In this document: positions 19,796 through 29,371 of the stretch, in pieces
How the letters are laid out: each line of letters begins with the position of its first letter
Numbering within the stretch: position 1 is the first letter of the stretch
Source of the DNA: Archaeoglobi archaeon
GTDB taxonomy: Archaea; Halobacteriota; Archaeoglobi; Archaeoglobales; Archaeoglobaceae
DNA length: 32,053 bases
Reading direction: 5' to 3'
Assembly: GCA_029259335.1 (NCBI GenBank)
Contig: JAPDIY010000004.1
Coordinates: 1-32,053 of the forward strand
Notes under the pieces: generated by a model
Database searches by the model: none
What the model was told of the DNA's origin: nothing
Seen by the model: only the letters and a program-made list of their open reading frames with translations
Translations under genes and position numbers: made by a program

Positions 19796-21666
19796 ACCTT
19801 TATATTAAGCAATCCGCTCTTGTAGATCTTGGCAATCGATCTGAAGAATTCATAGAAGTCCGTAACTCCCTGTTCGTGAAGCTTCTTCAAGATCTTCGCC
19901 CTCTTCTCAACTTCCTCGTAAATCAGCTTCTTCTTGTTTGGTGGGATTCCGAGTCTGGTCGCAATTTTCTGCTCAAGTATGTACGAGCTACCGTATCCCG
20001 TGAACACGTGAGTGTCTGTAACCGGATCCCACTGAAAAACCTCGATAAAGGACACTCCACCTTTTTGCGGGTTGTATCCAACTATTTCACTCACACTCAG
20101 AACTCTTCTGACGAGTTTTCCGTCTGGTCTTCTAACTGCGCTCTGAATAACAACGAAGTTCAGATTGTCAATAAAGGTCTTGGGAACACTTATTGGCTCA
20201 GTTGTCAACCTCTGAATGAGCTTCTCAACCGTTGCTGCGTGGAAAGTTGACATGACTGGGTGACCTGTCTGCATAGCCTGGAACGCGATGTTACCCTCAA
20301 CACCTCTGATCTCACCAACCAATATGTAGTTGGGTCTCTGCCTTAATGCAGCTTTAAGCAAATCGAACATTGTAACATCGCTCCCGCCACCCTCTCCAAG
20401 TGTCCCCCCTCTTGTACTACCTCTCGTCACCTCCCTTGTCCAGTTCTTGTGCGGAACCTGGAGTTCGGGTGTATCCTCAATGGACACGATCTTAGCCTCA
20501 GGTCGAATGAAGGCGGTAATGGCATTTAGCAAAGTCGTCTTACCACTTGCAGTTTCACCACAGATGAAACCGCTCATGCCTTCGCTGATCAGCAACCATA
20601 GATAGCCTGCGATCATGTAATCGAGAGAGCCGAATTCGATGAGTTGGAGGACGCTGAAAGGTGTTTCGTTGAACTTTCTGATCGTAAAGTTGCTCCCATT
20701 CTTGCTTATATCGTTACCAAAAACGATGTTAATTCTGCTGCCATCCGGGAGAGTTGCATCAACAATCGGATCTTTGTACGTTACGGGCTTTCCTATCCTC
20801 TCAGCCAGCCTTATTATAAACTTGTTCAGAGTCTCCTCATCCCTGAACTCAATAACACTCTTCAGTCCTTTGAAAATCTTGTGTTCGATGAATATCGGCC
20901 CGAGACCGCTACACGATATATCTTCAATGTACTTGTCCCTGATGTACGGCTCAAGAACGCCGAGACCAACCTTATCCCTTATCAGAGCATATTCTAAAGC
21001 CTTGTACTGCTCTGCCGTAACCTTAAGCTTATCTCTGAACCCATTCTTTCCGTTTTTGCTAAAAAACAGTCCGAGTTTAATCTTAGGCAGTAACTTCGCC
21101 TCTCCTTTTGTATCCTCAACAAATGATTCCTCCTCTCCATCAACAATTTCACAGACTTCTTTAAGGGCTTCTTTGAGAATCTTTTTCTTCTCTTCGTCAT
21201 CTTCAGGGTCGAAATCTATGTCCGTGATGTAGTCAACAAGCCTGATTTCAACTTCTTTTAGCAGTTCATCAACACCTGTAAGTAGAGTGGGCTCAACAGG
21301 AATATAAAAATTCCTGACATCATTTTTGTCTGGATAGACATGGATGTATATCTGCTCATCTGCGGGATATATCAGATTCGGCCTATCCAAATCTCCATGT
21401 TTTTTCCTATCCAGCTTTGGAACGAATTTGGGTATCCCAATCTTATCGAGGGGGAGAATATGGAGGTACTCCAGTAAGTGGAGGTTCTTCTCAACTTCCT
21501 TCTTCATCCTGTCCGGTAGTAATTTGTATATCCCGCAGTTGGCGAGGTTCGTATGATCGTGATCTTCCTCAAGTACCCTAGGCTTGAACGGGAAGTTAGC
21601 AACCACTCCCTGTTTCAATCCTCTTGGCTTGTAACTGAAATCTATTTTGCTGGTCTCGGTCACCAT
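19792..21666 (-). CDS. arlI: ArlI (FlaI) archaellum motor/assembly ATPase
   Basis: Walker A CGETASGKTTLLNAI, Walker B-type LRQRPNYILVGEIRG, HPVMSTFHAAT; overlaps arlJ by ATGA-type coupling. Confidence 0.97.
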   Translation of the reverse strand: MVTETSKIDFSYKPRGLKQGVVANFPFKPRVLEEDHDHTNLANCGIYKLLPDRMKKEVEKNLHLLEYLHILPLDKIGIPKFVPKLDRKKHGDLDRPNLIYPADEQIYIHVYPDKNDVRNFYIPVEPTLLTGVDELLKEVEIRLVDYITDIDFDPEDDEEKKKILKEALKEVCEIVDGEEESFVEDTKGEAKLLPKIKLGLFFSKNGKNGFRDKLKVTAEQYKALEYALIRDKVGLGVLEPYIRDKYIEDISCSGLGPIFIEHKIFKGLKSVIEFRDEETLNKFIIRLAERIGKPVTYKDPIVDATLPDGSRINIVFGNDISKNGSNFTIRKFNETPFSVLQLIEFGSLDYMIAGYLWLLISEGMSGFICGETASGKTTLLNAITAFIRPEAKIVSIEDTPELQVPHKNWTREVTRGSTRGGTLGEGGGSDVTMFDLLKAALRQRPNYILVGEIRGVEGNIAFQAMQTGHPVMSTFHAATVEKLIQRLTTEPISVPKTFIDNLNFVVIQSAVRRPDGKLVRRVLSVSEIVGYNPQKGGVSFIEVFQWDPVTDTHVFTGYGSSYILEQKIATRLGIPPNKKKLIYEEVEKRAKILKKLHEQGVTDFYEFFRSIAKIYKSGLLNIKV

Positions 21667-21743
21667 ATTCTCCCCCTCCCTTGATGATTATTACAATTGT
21701 TATTACTATAGACTACTATGCAACTCTCATTTGATATACTTTT

Positions 21744-22478
21744 CTACGCCCTTGCCTCCGAAATCGGAATTATCTTCAGTCCAAATCCAGGATGGACTTC
21801 AAAGCTGACTATATTTCCTGTAGTCTTCTTTGCACCTCTTATTTTCGAAACTTCAAGCACGCTGACATACCTATCACCAACCTGCTCCTTCCTGAGGAAT
21901 AGATGACAGTCACAAGCAGATCGAATTCTGACTAGGGTGTCCTCTTTGAACGCATGCTGATGTAAGGTTATGAGAATCGTTTTGCCTGCATCACACAAGT
22001 TCTTCAGCCTCGTCAAGAATTCGAGGACGTCATCCTCTGTGGAATAAGTTGTGAACATCGTCAGCGAGTCAATTATTGCAATGTTTTCCCTAATTGTCTT
22101 TATGTGGTTTGCAACGAGGTTAAGAATGCTCCTCATCTGATCCGTGCTCCAGTCAATTCCTTCAAGATGTACTGGAAATATCCTCAGATAACCCCACGCA
22201 TAGAAATCAGACACATCGAGACTCAGAGACTCCATCTGCCTCAACAGACTTTTTATCGTGTTCTCTGTAGTGTAGTATGCAATGTTGTGCCCGCTCATCA
22301 GCCCACCATAAACGAACTGCTGACACAGCACGCTCTTCCCCGTATCATTCTCACCTTCTATGAGTGTCAGCGATCCAAGAGGTATTCCACCACCCAGCCT
22401 CTTATCTATCTCACCGTTTCCGCTTGAAAGGATATTTCTCCTCTTTTCTTCCTCAAGATCCGCCAAACTCTCAACCAT
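21744..22478 (-). CDS. arlH: ArlH (FlaH) KaiC-like archaellum protein
   Basis: LTLIEGENDTGKSVLCQQFVYG Walker A; NIAIIDSLTMFT Walker B-like. Confidence 0.96.
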   Translation of the reverse strand: MVESLADLEEEKRRNILSSGNGEIDKRLGGGIPLGSLTLIEGENDTGKSVLCQQFVYGGLMSGHNIAYYTTENTIKSLLRQMESLSLDVSDFYAWGYLRIFPVHLEGIDWSTDQMRSILNLVANHIKTIRENIAIIDSLTMFTTYSTEDDVLEFLTRLKNLCDAGKTILITLHQHAFKEDTLVRIRSACDCHLFLRKEQVGDRYVSVLEVSKIRGAKKTTGNIVSFEVHPGFGLKIIPISEARA

Positions 22479-22490
22479 CTAAACCACCTC

Positions 22491-22985
22491 CTACGGAATT
22501 CTGAAATCGTAACTATCGCAAACCGCATTAGGAGTGCAGAGGAGCAGAACGTAGCTCCCATTTGCGAGCGGCTGCGTTAGGGGCGAATCCAGTTTTGCAA
22601 GTTCGTGTGGGTCGAAAATGCCGGGGTTTATCAGTTCGTTAACGATTGTATAGCTCGTCGAGTTCAGGTAAAACGCTACCATGTCTCCGCTGTCAGTTTT
22701 GCCATACAGAATCGTATCGAACTCTGTGAAGTCGGGATATCTTTCAGCACCCGTATTCTTGAAATACGCTGTTATCGTGTTTGTAGAGTTGTCATACGTA
22801 ACGTTGATAATTGTTACATCGCTCCGCAGCTTTTTCACAGCCATCTGCACAGCTTCTTTATAGCTCTCAATTGAATACTCTGCTATCATAGTACTGCCAG
22901 CAAGGAAAGTATAAGCGACTGCCACGATGATTGCTGTGACCATTATCGCCGCCACCACTGTATCGAAGCCCATGAACATCACCAC
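22491..22985 (-). CDS. arlG: ArlG (FlaG) archaellum stator protein
   Basis: N-terminal TM helix GFDTVVAAIMVTAIIVAVAYTFLAGS, archaellin-like fold, position between arlF and arlH. Confidence 0.9.
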   Translation of the reverse strand: MVMFMGFDTVVAAIMVTAIIVAVAYTFLAGSTMIAEYSIESYKEAVQMAVKKLRSDVTIINVTYDNSTNTITAYFKNTGAERYPDFTEFDTILYGKTDSGDMVAFYLNSTSYTIVNELINPGIFDPHELAKLDSPLTQPLANGSYVLLLCTPNAVCDSYDFRIP

Positions 22986-23467
22986 GAGAAGTAATCACTT
23001 GCCTTTACACCGTTATACAGCACAAACGTCAGCAAATACTCGTCCTGTGGCATCTGAGTGGCCTCAATGTTCTCTACAGCAAACTTCAGCGTTTCCCCTT
23101 TCTCCCAGTAGTTGTCCCCGTCACCGTTCTCTATGGTAAACGTTACTTCAGGGTCCGAAGGTGTGAAATGCAGATACGCCGAATTTGATGTGAAGAATAT
23201 GTCGCTCATCCTTATTAGATCAGTGTCCAGCCGCGTACTTCCTGTATTCTTTACCCAGAAGTAGACGTTGACTGTAGTCGCATCGTAAGTGACTTTGATG
23301 AAGATTATTTCCATATCGGTCTCAACTTTTTCGTTTAGGTTTCCAGAAACCGAAGAGTAAGAGTGAGCGAGATCTTTAACTGTGGGCAAAATAACCATAA
23401 TAGCCGCAGAGACGGCTACTATTGTGGCTATCATCAATATTGATGTTGATATCACCTCCCTTGCCAT
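22979..23467 (-). CDS. arlF: ArlF (FlaF) archaellum stator protein
   Basis: N-terminal TM ISTSILMIATIVAVSAAIMVILPTVKDLAHSYSS; overlaps arlG. Confidence 0.9.
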   Translation of the reverse strand: MAREVISTSILMIATIVAVSAAIMVILPTVKDLAHSYSSVSGNLNEKVETDMEIIFIKVTYDATTVNVYFWVKNTGSTRLDTDLIRMSDIFFTSNSAYLHFTPSDPEVTFTIENGDGDNYWEKGETLKFAVENIEATQMPQDEYLLTFVLYNGVKASDYFSW

Positions 23468-23499
23468 TGTTATACCTCAACGCAGCCGCTCTCACAGCC

Positions 23500-24285
23500 T
23501 CACAGCCTCTTTTCGAGTATCAAGTTCAGCAGCTTGGAATCCATGCTCGTGTCCTGTGGGTTCATGAGCTTGTGCAGTCTGTAGAGTTCGAGCAGCATGT
23601 CCTCAAAGCCATCGTTCAGTGCTATCAGCTCTGCCAGCTTTGCGACAAAATCCTTGGCTTCCTCAGTTATGTATCCCGCAGCCTCAAACACTTCCAGCAT
23701 TATCTTCAGTGAGTCAATGCTGTATTTCTCAAGCATACCCTTAACCCACTCCATTAGATTGAACAGCGTAACAATGTCGTATTTAGTGAACATTTCTGGT
23801 TTCTGCCACCTCTCTTCGACTCCGGGCTTGGGTTCTGCCCTCTCCTTTCTTTCTATCTCATAAACCCCAACCTGAGGCTGCAAGCTATCACCCTCTTCTT
23901 TCGGCATCACCTCCCCAATACTTTCTTCACATCTGGCAACCTCATCTTCGGGAACATCCTCCAAACTTTCTTCCTCTTCCTTCTCCTCACCCTCTCCCTC
24001 TTCCTCCAAACTTTTCTCAGGCTCGGGGATCGCAGCAGGAATAACCTGTATCTGCGGCTGGGGTTGTTGCATCGTTGACAGTGCTCCTTCAGCAAGATTT
24101 TGCAAATTCTGGAACGGATTTTCGAGGTTGTTAAGCGTCTCCCTCAGATCCAACAGCAATCTCTTTACAGATCCTTTCAAAACGTCAAGTTCTTTCTCCA
24201 GCTTGTCGATTCTGCTCTCCGGGGTGTCAGCTTCAGCGCTCGCAAGAATCTCATCAATCGCTGCCTGATCAACAGTGTCCTGCAT
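23500..24285 (-). CDS. arlCDE: ArlC/D/E fusion protein of the archaellum (switch complex)
   Basis: N-terminal coiled coil IDKLEKELDVLKGSVKRLLLDLRETLNNLENPFQ (ArlC-like), Glu-rich linker, C-terminal ArlD/E domain TKYDIVTLFNLMEWVKGMLEKYSIDSLKIMLEVFEAAGYITEEAKDFV. Confidence 0.85.
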   Translation of the reverse strand: MQDTVDQAAIDEILASAEADTPESRIDKLEKELDVLKGSVKRLLLDLRETLNNLENPFQNLQNLAEGALSTMQQPQPQIQVIPAAIPEPEKSLEEEGEGEEKEEEESLEDVPEDEVARCEESIGEVMPKEEGDSLQPQVGVYEIERKERAEPKPGVEERWQKPEMFTKYDIVTLFNLMEWVKGMLEKYSIDSLKIMLEVFEAAGYITEEAKDFVAKLAELIALNDGFEDMLLELYRLHKLMNPQDTSMDSKLLNLILEKRL

Positions 24286-24323
24286 TCTATCACCTTTAAA
24301 AAATTTAAAAAATTGTTAAAAAT

Positions 24324-24941
24324 TTACTTGAGCAATACCATCACATCGTCGATGCTTGGCGGAGCCTTGAGCTCGATCGGGTAGCTTGCACCGACTGGTG
24401 GCTTGACCTCAATTATGAAGTCATCGTTGGGATCGATGCTGAATCCGGCATCTTTCAGATAGACTGTGACCTCAGCTTTCTCAAACTCTTCGAGATAGTT
24501 GTCCGGATTGCTACCCTGCAGACTATAAACCCAGTTGACGTAGTACTCAGTGGCCTTATTAAGACCTGTAGTATTCTTCTCATACGTTAGTTCCTTGTAA
24601 GATCCATCTGCCGGAACAAGCACTGTAATTATTGTCTTGTTCAGGTCAATTGGCTGTCCACCAGCGGCAAGCTGGAGCGTAAAGGTAACATTCTCGATCT
24701 GGTTCGAGCTTGTATCTCCAGTAGCAACAATGCTGCCAACAAGCTCCATGCTGCTCGTCGCCTGCTTGACACCAGTGTGCACAGTCTCCTGACCCTTCTG
24801 GGTGGCGAAGAAACCGGCGCCGAGCAGCACGTAGCTGAACACTGCCGCAACTGTAACGAACGATATCAGCACGATCGCAGCTTCAAGGCCTGTGAAACCT
24901 TTCATATCCTTACCAAATCTTGGCCACTTCATGGGCATCAC
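24324..24941 (-). CDS. arlB: Archaellin (second copy)
   Basis: Class III signal peptide KDMKG|FTGLEAAIVLISFVTVAAVFSYVLLGAGFFATQK. Confidence 0.95.
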   Translation of the reverse strand: MMPMKWPRFGKDMKGFTGLEAAIVLISFVTVAAVFSYVLLGAGFFATQKGQETVHTGVKQATSSMELVGSIVATGDTSSNQIENVTFTLQLAAGGQPIDLNKTIITVLVPADGSYKELTYEKNTTGLNKATEYYVNWVYSLQGSNPDNYLEEFEKAEVTVYLKDAGFSIDPNDDFIIEVKPPVGASYPIELKAPPSIDDVMVLLK

Positions 24942-24942
24942 C

Positions 24943-25560
24943 TCAGACGTATGTCAGATTCGTAAAGCTTGGCGGCAGCGTCTTGGTTATTGCTAGTGGA
25001 GCACCGATTGGTGGTCTAACTTCAATTGTTATGACATCGTTCGGACTCATGTTGCCTATACCCGACCACGCTGAATTTGTCACGTCGATAACGATTTTGT
25101 ACTTCTCGTTTGGCTCAACCACATTGTCTCCATCCCCAATCGTGTTCACATACCACCACGGGCAGTTAGTTCCAGGTGTACAGGACGTATTGTAGAACAG
25201 CTGCTTGTATCCTTCATCTGTAGTTATTGCTATCGACGTCTTGTTGAGGTCCACTGGAGAGCCGCCGGCAGTCTGCGTCACGTAGAAGTACACCATACCT
25301 ACCTGGCCGTTTGAACCCGTTGAACCACCTGCGGCAGTACTACAATTCAAATAGATGTACTGCCCATCCAGCGTCAGGCTGCTCGAAGCCTGCTTTACAC
25401 CAGTATCAACGACTTTCTTTGACTTCTGTGTGGTGTAGAAACCTGCTCCGAGCATGACGTAGCTGAAAACCGCTGCGACCACTACGAACGCTATCAACAC
25501 TATCGCCGCTTCAAGCCCTGTAAATCCCTTCTCATTTTTCAAAATTTTCCCTCTCCTCAT
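24943..25560 (-). CDS. arlB: Archaellin (first copy, promoter-proximal)
   Basis: Class III signal peptide KNEKG|FTGLEAAIVLIAFVVVAAVFSYVMLGAGFYTTQK. Confidence 0.95.
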   Translation of the reverse strand: MRRGKILKNEKGFTGLEAAIVLIAFVVVAAVFSYVMLGAGFYTTQKSKKVVDTGVKQASSSLTLDGQYIYLNCSTAAGGSTGSNGQVGMVYFYVTQTAGGSPVDLNKTSIAITTDEGYKQLFYNTSCTPGTNCPWWYVNTIGDGDNVVEPNEKYKIVIDVTNSAWSGIGNMSPNDVITIEVRPPIGAPLAITKTLPPSFTNLTYV

Positions 25561-25603
25561 CCCATCACCTCTCGCGTATCCTCAAAAAACCTGATAAATA
25601 GAC

Positions 25604-25613
25604 AATATATAAA
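25604..25613 (-). promoter_or_regulatory. TATA box (TTTATATATT) of archaellin/arl operon
   Basis: Minus-strand TTTATATATT about 45-55 bp upstream of the archaellin ATG at 25560. Confidence 0.65.
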
Positions 25614-25626
25614 CATTTTCCTATAT

Positions 25627-25673
25627 GTTGAAATTTCTTTTTTCTAAGTTGAAATTTCCTTTATGTAATTTCA
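25627..25673. promoter_or_regulatory. GTTGAAATTTC direct repeats (25627-25637, 25648-25658) plus inverted AATTTCA (25667-25673) upstream of archaellin TATA box
   Basis: Read directly; exact 11-bp repeats offset by 21 bp. Confidence 0.55.
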
Positions 25674-25689
25674 AAAAAGCAATAAAGCT

Positions 25690-26286
<597 letters not shown>

Positions 26287-26314
26287 TCAAAGTCCTTCGT
26301 AGATTTTAAGAAAG

Positions 26315-26890
26315 TTACCAATTCAGAAGGAAGTAAAGCAGGTAGAGCAGAACTAGAACGCCAGCAACTCTCTTTACAGTCGTAAAATTGGACACAACGA
26401 TCCTCTCACCCAGTTTAAAAACAAAAGAGATAGCCAAGGCCATGCCGAGTCCGTAGAAGAGCATGATGTACGGATTCTCAGAGATCAATGTCTGTGATAT
26501 TGCTATGCCCGCGAATGGAACTATGCACGGCAGCCAGATAAATGCCAGAAGGAATCCGAAGACAAAGGAGGGAACCGTTGAGAGGTCTCTTGAAAACTTA
26601 GACGTAAGGACAGAGAGAACAGAGGACAAACGAAGTTCGAGCTTTTCAGACAGCAATGAAAGGGCGAAGATTAGCATGAAAGAGTAGGCAACAACTTTTA
26701 CAGCCGAAATGGAAACTAATGAGACGACAAATCCTGCGACGAACATGCTGACTGTTAAACCCAGAACTATAAGCGCAGCATTCAGAGCTTTACCACGTGA
26801 ACCTGCAAATATGAGTGGTATGACGGGAAGTATGCATGGAGAAAATACGGAGATGATACCGAGGGCAAAGGCCATCAGGATTTCGAGCAT
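26315..26890 (-). CDS. ccdA: CcdA/DsbD-like transmembrane thiol transporter; start likely ATG 26890
   Basis: SVFSPCILPVIPLIFAG and WLPCIVPFAGIAI paired Pro-Cys TM motifs; multiple TM segments. Confidence 0.88.
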   Translation of the reverse strand: MLEILMAFALGIISVFSPCILPVIPLIFAGSRGKALNAALIVLGLTVSMFVAGFVVSLVSISAVKVVAYSFMLIFALSLLSEKLELRLSSVLSVLTSKFSRDLSTVPSFVFGFLLAFIWLPCIVPFAGIAISQTLISENPYIMLFYGLGMALAISFVFKLGERIVVSNFTTVKRVAGVLVLLYLLYFLLNW

Positions 26891-26921
26891 AAAAATTTGA
26901 AAAAAGAAACAAATTTGAAAT

Positions 26922-27278
26922 TTACCTTCTGTAAACTTCCCCAATATCGAGTTCTATTTTCTCACTTATCAGATCTACTACCTCACCAATAACCGCAAGC
27001 AACCTGTTGTATGACTCTATGAACCTGACAACACTCTCTCTCGCATTCAACTTTGACTGTAACTCGGTCAGCTCACTAAGCAAATCCTGATCGTACTCGC
27101 CAGAAAGCTGCTTCGTCACAAAATCCTGCTGCTTCTGCTGAAACTCCACAAGCAACTCCTGAGCAACATCGTCCTCCTTAAGCAGCTTCTCCATTTCAAC
27201 AAACTCCTTATACTCTCCAAGCCCTCTAATACTTTCCGCTAGCTCAATGGCTTTAGATTTTATTCCTTCATCCAACAT
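26922..27278 (-). CDS. YlbF/YmcA-family (DUF964-like) helical protein
   Basis: KAIELAESIRGLGEYKEFVEMEKLLKEDDVAQELLVEFQQKQQDFVTKQLSGEYDQDLLSELTELQSKLNARESVVRFIESYNRLLAVIGEVVDLISEKI. Confidence 0.75.
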   Translation of the reverse strand: MLDEGIKSKAIELAESIRGLGEYKEFVEMEKLLKEDDVAQELLVEFQQKQQDFVTKQLSGEYDQDLLSELTELQSKLNARESVVRFIESYNRLLAVIGEVVDLISEKIELDIGEVYRR

Positions 27279-27490
27279 TCAAACCACCTTTTTTAATTTC
27301 AAACACTCTTTTACACAATATATTAATTTTTCCCTCTTCTGAAAAATAATTCAGGGTCGTTTTCCAAAAACTTAGAAGTTTTTAAAGTGTTTCTAAAGCA
27401 AATTAAACTTTTGAAAAGCTTTAAAATTGCTTTAAAACTTCGAGGTGCAAAAGTTTCCTTATATTTTTCGGAGTTCAAGGTTTGTCGGTG

Positions 27491-28309
27491 ATGGAGATGT
27501 TCGGAAAAAGGTTGGTGGCTGTGCTGGCACTGCTGGCGTTGGTGATGCCAGCAGTGATGGCTGCGGGGAATGAGAGTGTATATGGAGAGAAAATGAGAGA
27601 AACTGCAGGGGTGCTGAAAAAGGTGAGAGAGTGGCAGAGGTTTGGATTAGTACTAAACAATGATACCTTAGATGAGGCAAGGAATCTTGGGGTTGCGATG
27701 GTTGACTTTGCCGTGGCATCCCTGGAGAGCATAAAGGACAGACTTGAGGACAGCAATCTGAGCATGAAGGACGAAATAATTGATGAGATAAACGAGCACA
27801 TTACCGACCTGCTCAACGCAAAAGAGGACATCGAAGATGCCGAGACTGTTGAGGAGTTGAGAGAAGCGATGAAGGAAGCAAGGGAGACGTGGATCAATGC
27901 AAAGGTTTCACTGCAGAAGAGTCTGATTATTGCAGTCCTCGACAGACTTGAGACATTCGTGGAGAACGGGGAGAGGCTTGAAGATTTCGTGACCGAGAAG
28001 ATTGCAGAGTTCGAGGAGGAAGGAAGGGATACGACGATGCTTGAAAACTGGCTTGAAAAGTTCAGAGAAGATCGAGAGAACGCCTTGGACAGAATAAGCG
28101 AGGCAAAAGAGAAGGTGATGGAAATTGAAACGCCGCATCAGGGATTCGAGGCCATGAAGGATGTAAGAGAGGCTGTTAAGAACGCTGTAGAGTATACTAA
28201 GGAGTGTGTCAAGGACCTGAGAGAAATAATAAGACTCATTAACCAGTATGGCGATGAGGGAGATTCAGAGGAGTTACTGGAGGTCGTCGGAGAGGTTGTT
28301 GAAGAATAA
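27491..28309 (+). CDS. Secreted, largely alpha-helical protein of unknown function
   Basis: Signal peptide MEMFGKRLVAVLALLALVMPAVMAAG; remainder rich in charged heptad-like helices. The listed ORF begins at TTG 27482; ATG 27491 is preferred. Confidence 0.75.
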   Translation: MEMFGKRLVAVLALLALVMPAVMAAGNESVYGEKMRETAGVLKKVREWQRFGLVLNNDTLDEARNLGVAMVDFAVASLESIKDRLEDSNLSMKDEIIDEINEHITDLLNAKEDIEDAETVEELREAMKEARETWINAKVSLQKSLIIAVLDRLETFVENGERLEDFVTEKIAEFEEEGRDTTMLENWLEKFREDRENALDRISEAKEKVMEIETPHQGFEAMKDVREAVKNAVEYTKECVKDLREIIRLINQYGDEGDSEELLEVVGEVVEE

Positions 28310-28310
28310 A

Positions 28311-29315
28311 TTATCTTTTCTTTCTTTTTTTCTTCTGCTCTTCATCAGCGTCCTCTATACCCCTCTCCGTCACCTTGAATATCGCCTCTCCTTCTGGCAG
28401 ATGGGGTGAGTCGATAAGCCTTGCGATTCTCAGGTCTCCCTGACTTTTCTTGAGATAAACCCTGAATGTTGCGGTATGGGCCACAATATGCCCACCAACG
28501 GGCTTTGTCGGATCGCCAAAAAGAACGTCAGGTCTTGCCATAACTTGATTTGTCACGACGATGGCTGCATTGTAAAGCTCTCCGAACTTCATTAGATCGT
28601 GCAGATGTCTGTTCAACTTCTGCTGCCTGTCCGCCAAAGTCCCTCTGCCGACATACTCGGCCCTGAAGTGGGACATCAGCGAGTCAACGATGATCAGCCT
28701 TACAGGCTTACCCTCCTTCTTGAGTTTCTCGGCAAGCTCCTTGGCATTATCAACCAGCAGCATCTGATGGTTCGAGTTATAAGCTTGAGCGACATATATG
28801 TTCTTCAAAACCTCATTACCATCAAGCCCCTTAGCTTCCGCCATCTGGATAATCCTCTCAGGCCTGAAGGTGTTCTCCGTGTCAATAATGATTGCTGAGC
28901 CGTTCAACCCACCCTCTTCCTCAGGAAGCTGTACATTGACGGCGAGCTGATGGCAGATCTGCGTTTTCCCGCTTCCAAACTCACCGAAGAACTCCGTTAT
29001 TGCCTGAGTCTCAACCCCTCCACCGAGCAACTCATTGAGGTCTTTACTCCCGGTTGTTATCTTCTTTACAGTCTTCCTCCTCTCGAACACCTTGTCTCCA
29101 CTTTCGAAGCCACCAATATTGGCAAGCTTCCTCGCAGCCTGAATAATCTTAACCGCATTTCCCTCTGAGACACCCGCGACACTTGCCAGTTCCGACGGAG
29201 ATGCTACAGCAACTGCCTCGATTGTGGAGAAACCTGCTTCTCTCAACTTCCTTGCAGTTTCCTGCCCTACACCGGGGATATCTTCAAGTTCTATAATTTT
29301 CGATTCCTTACTCAT
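28311..29315 (-). CDS. radA: RadA recombinase; start ATG 29315
   Basis: Hh[21 protein letters not shown]-type N-terminus; Walker [50 protein letters not shown]. Confidence 0.97.
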   Translation of the reverse strand: MSKESKIIELEDIPGVGQETARKLREAGFSTIEAVAVASPSELASVAGVSEGNAVKIIQAARKLANIGGFESGDKVFERRKTVKKITTGSKDLNELLGGGVETQAITEFFGEFGSGKTQICHQLAVNVQLPEEEGGLNGSAIIIDTENTFRPERIIQMAEAKGLDGNEVLKNIYVAQAYNSNHQMLLVDNAKELAEKLKKEGKPVRLIIVDSLMSHFRAEYVGRGTLADRQQKLNRHLHDLMKFGELYNAAIVVTNQVMARPDVLFGDPTKPVGGHIVAHTATFRVYLKKSQGDLRIARLIDSPHLPEGEAIFKVTERGIEDADEEQKKKRKKR

Positions 29316-29371
29316 TACTTTCCCTAACCCACAATCCATTAAATTTTTTTGGTGGTCGCAAAAAGTCCATC

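Noticed and set aside
26884-26930. TTTGAAA-containing stretch near ccdA start as another taxis operator
   Set aside because: Lacks TTTCA-N4-TGAAA symmetry and overlaps the YlbF stop region; likely simple A/T-rich sequence.
27295-27301. AATTTCA upstream of the YlbF-family gene as a member of the motility operator set
   Set aside because: Only a single half-site, lying between the TATA-like element and the start codon; insufficient.
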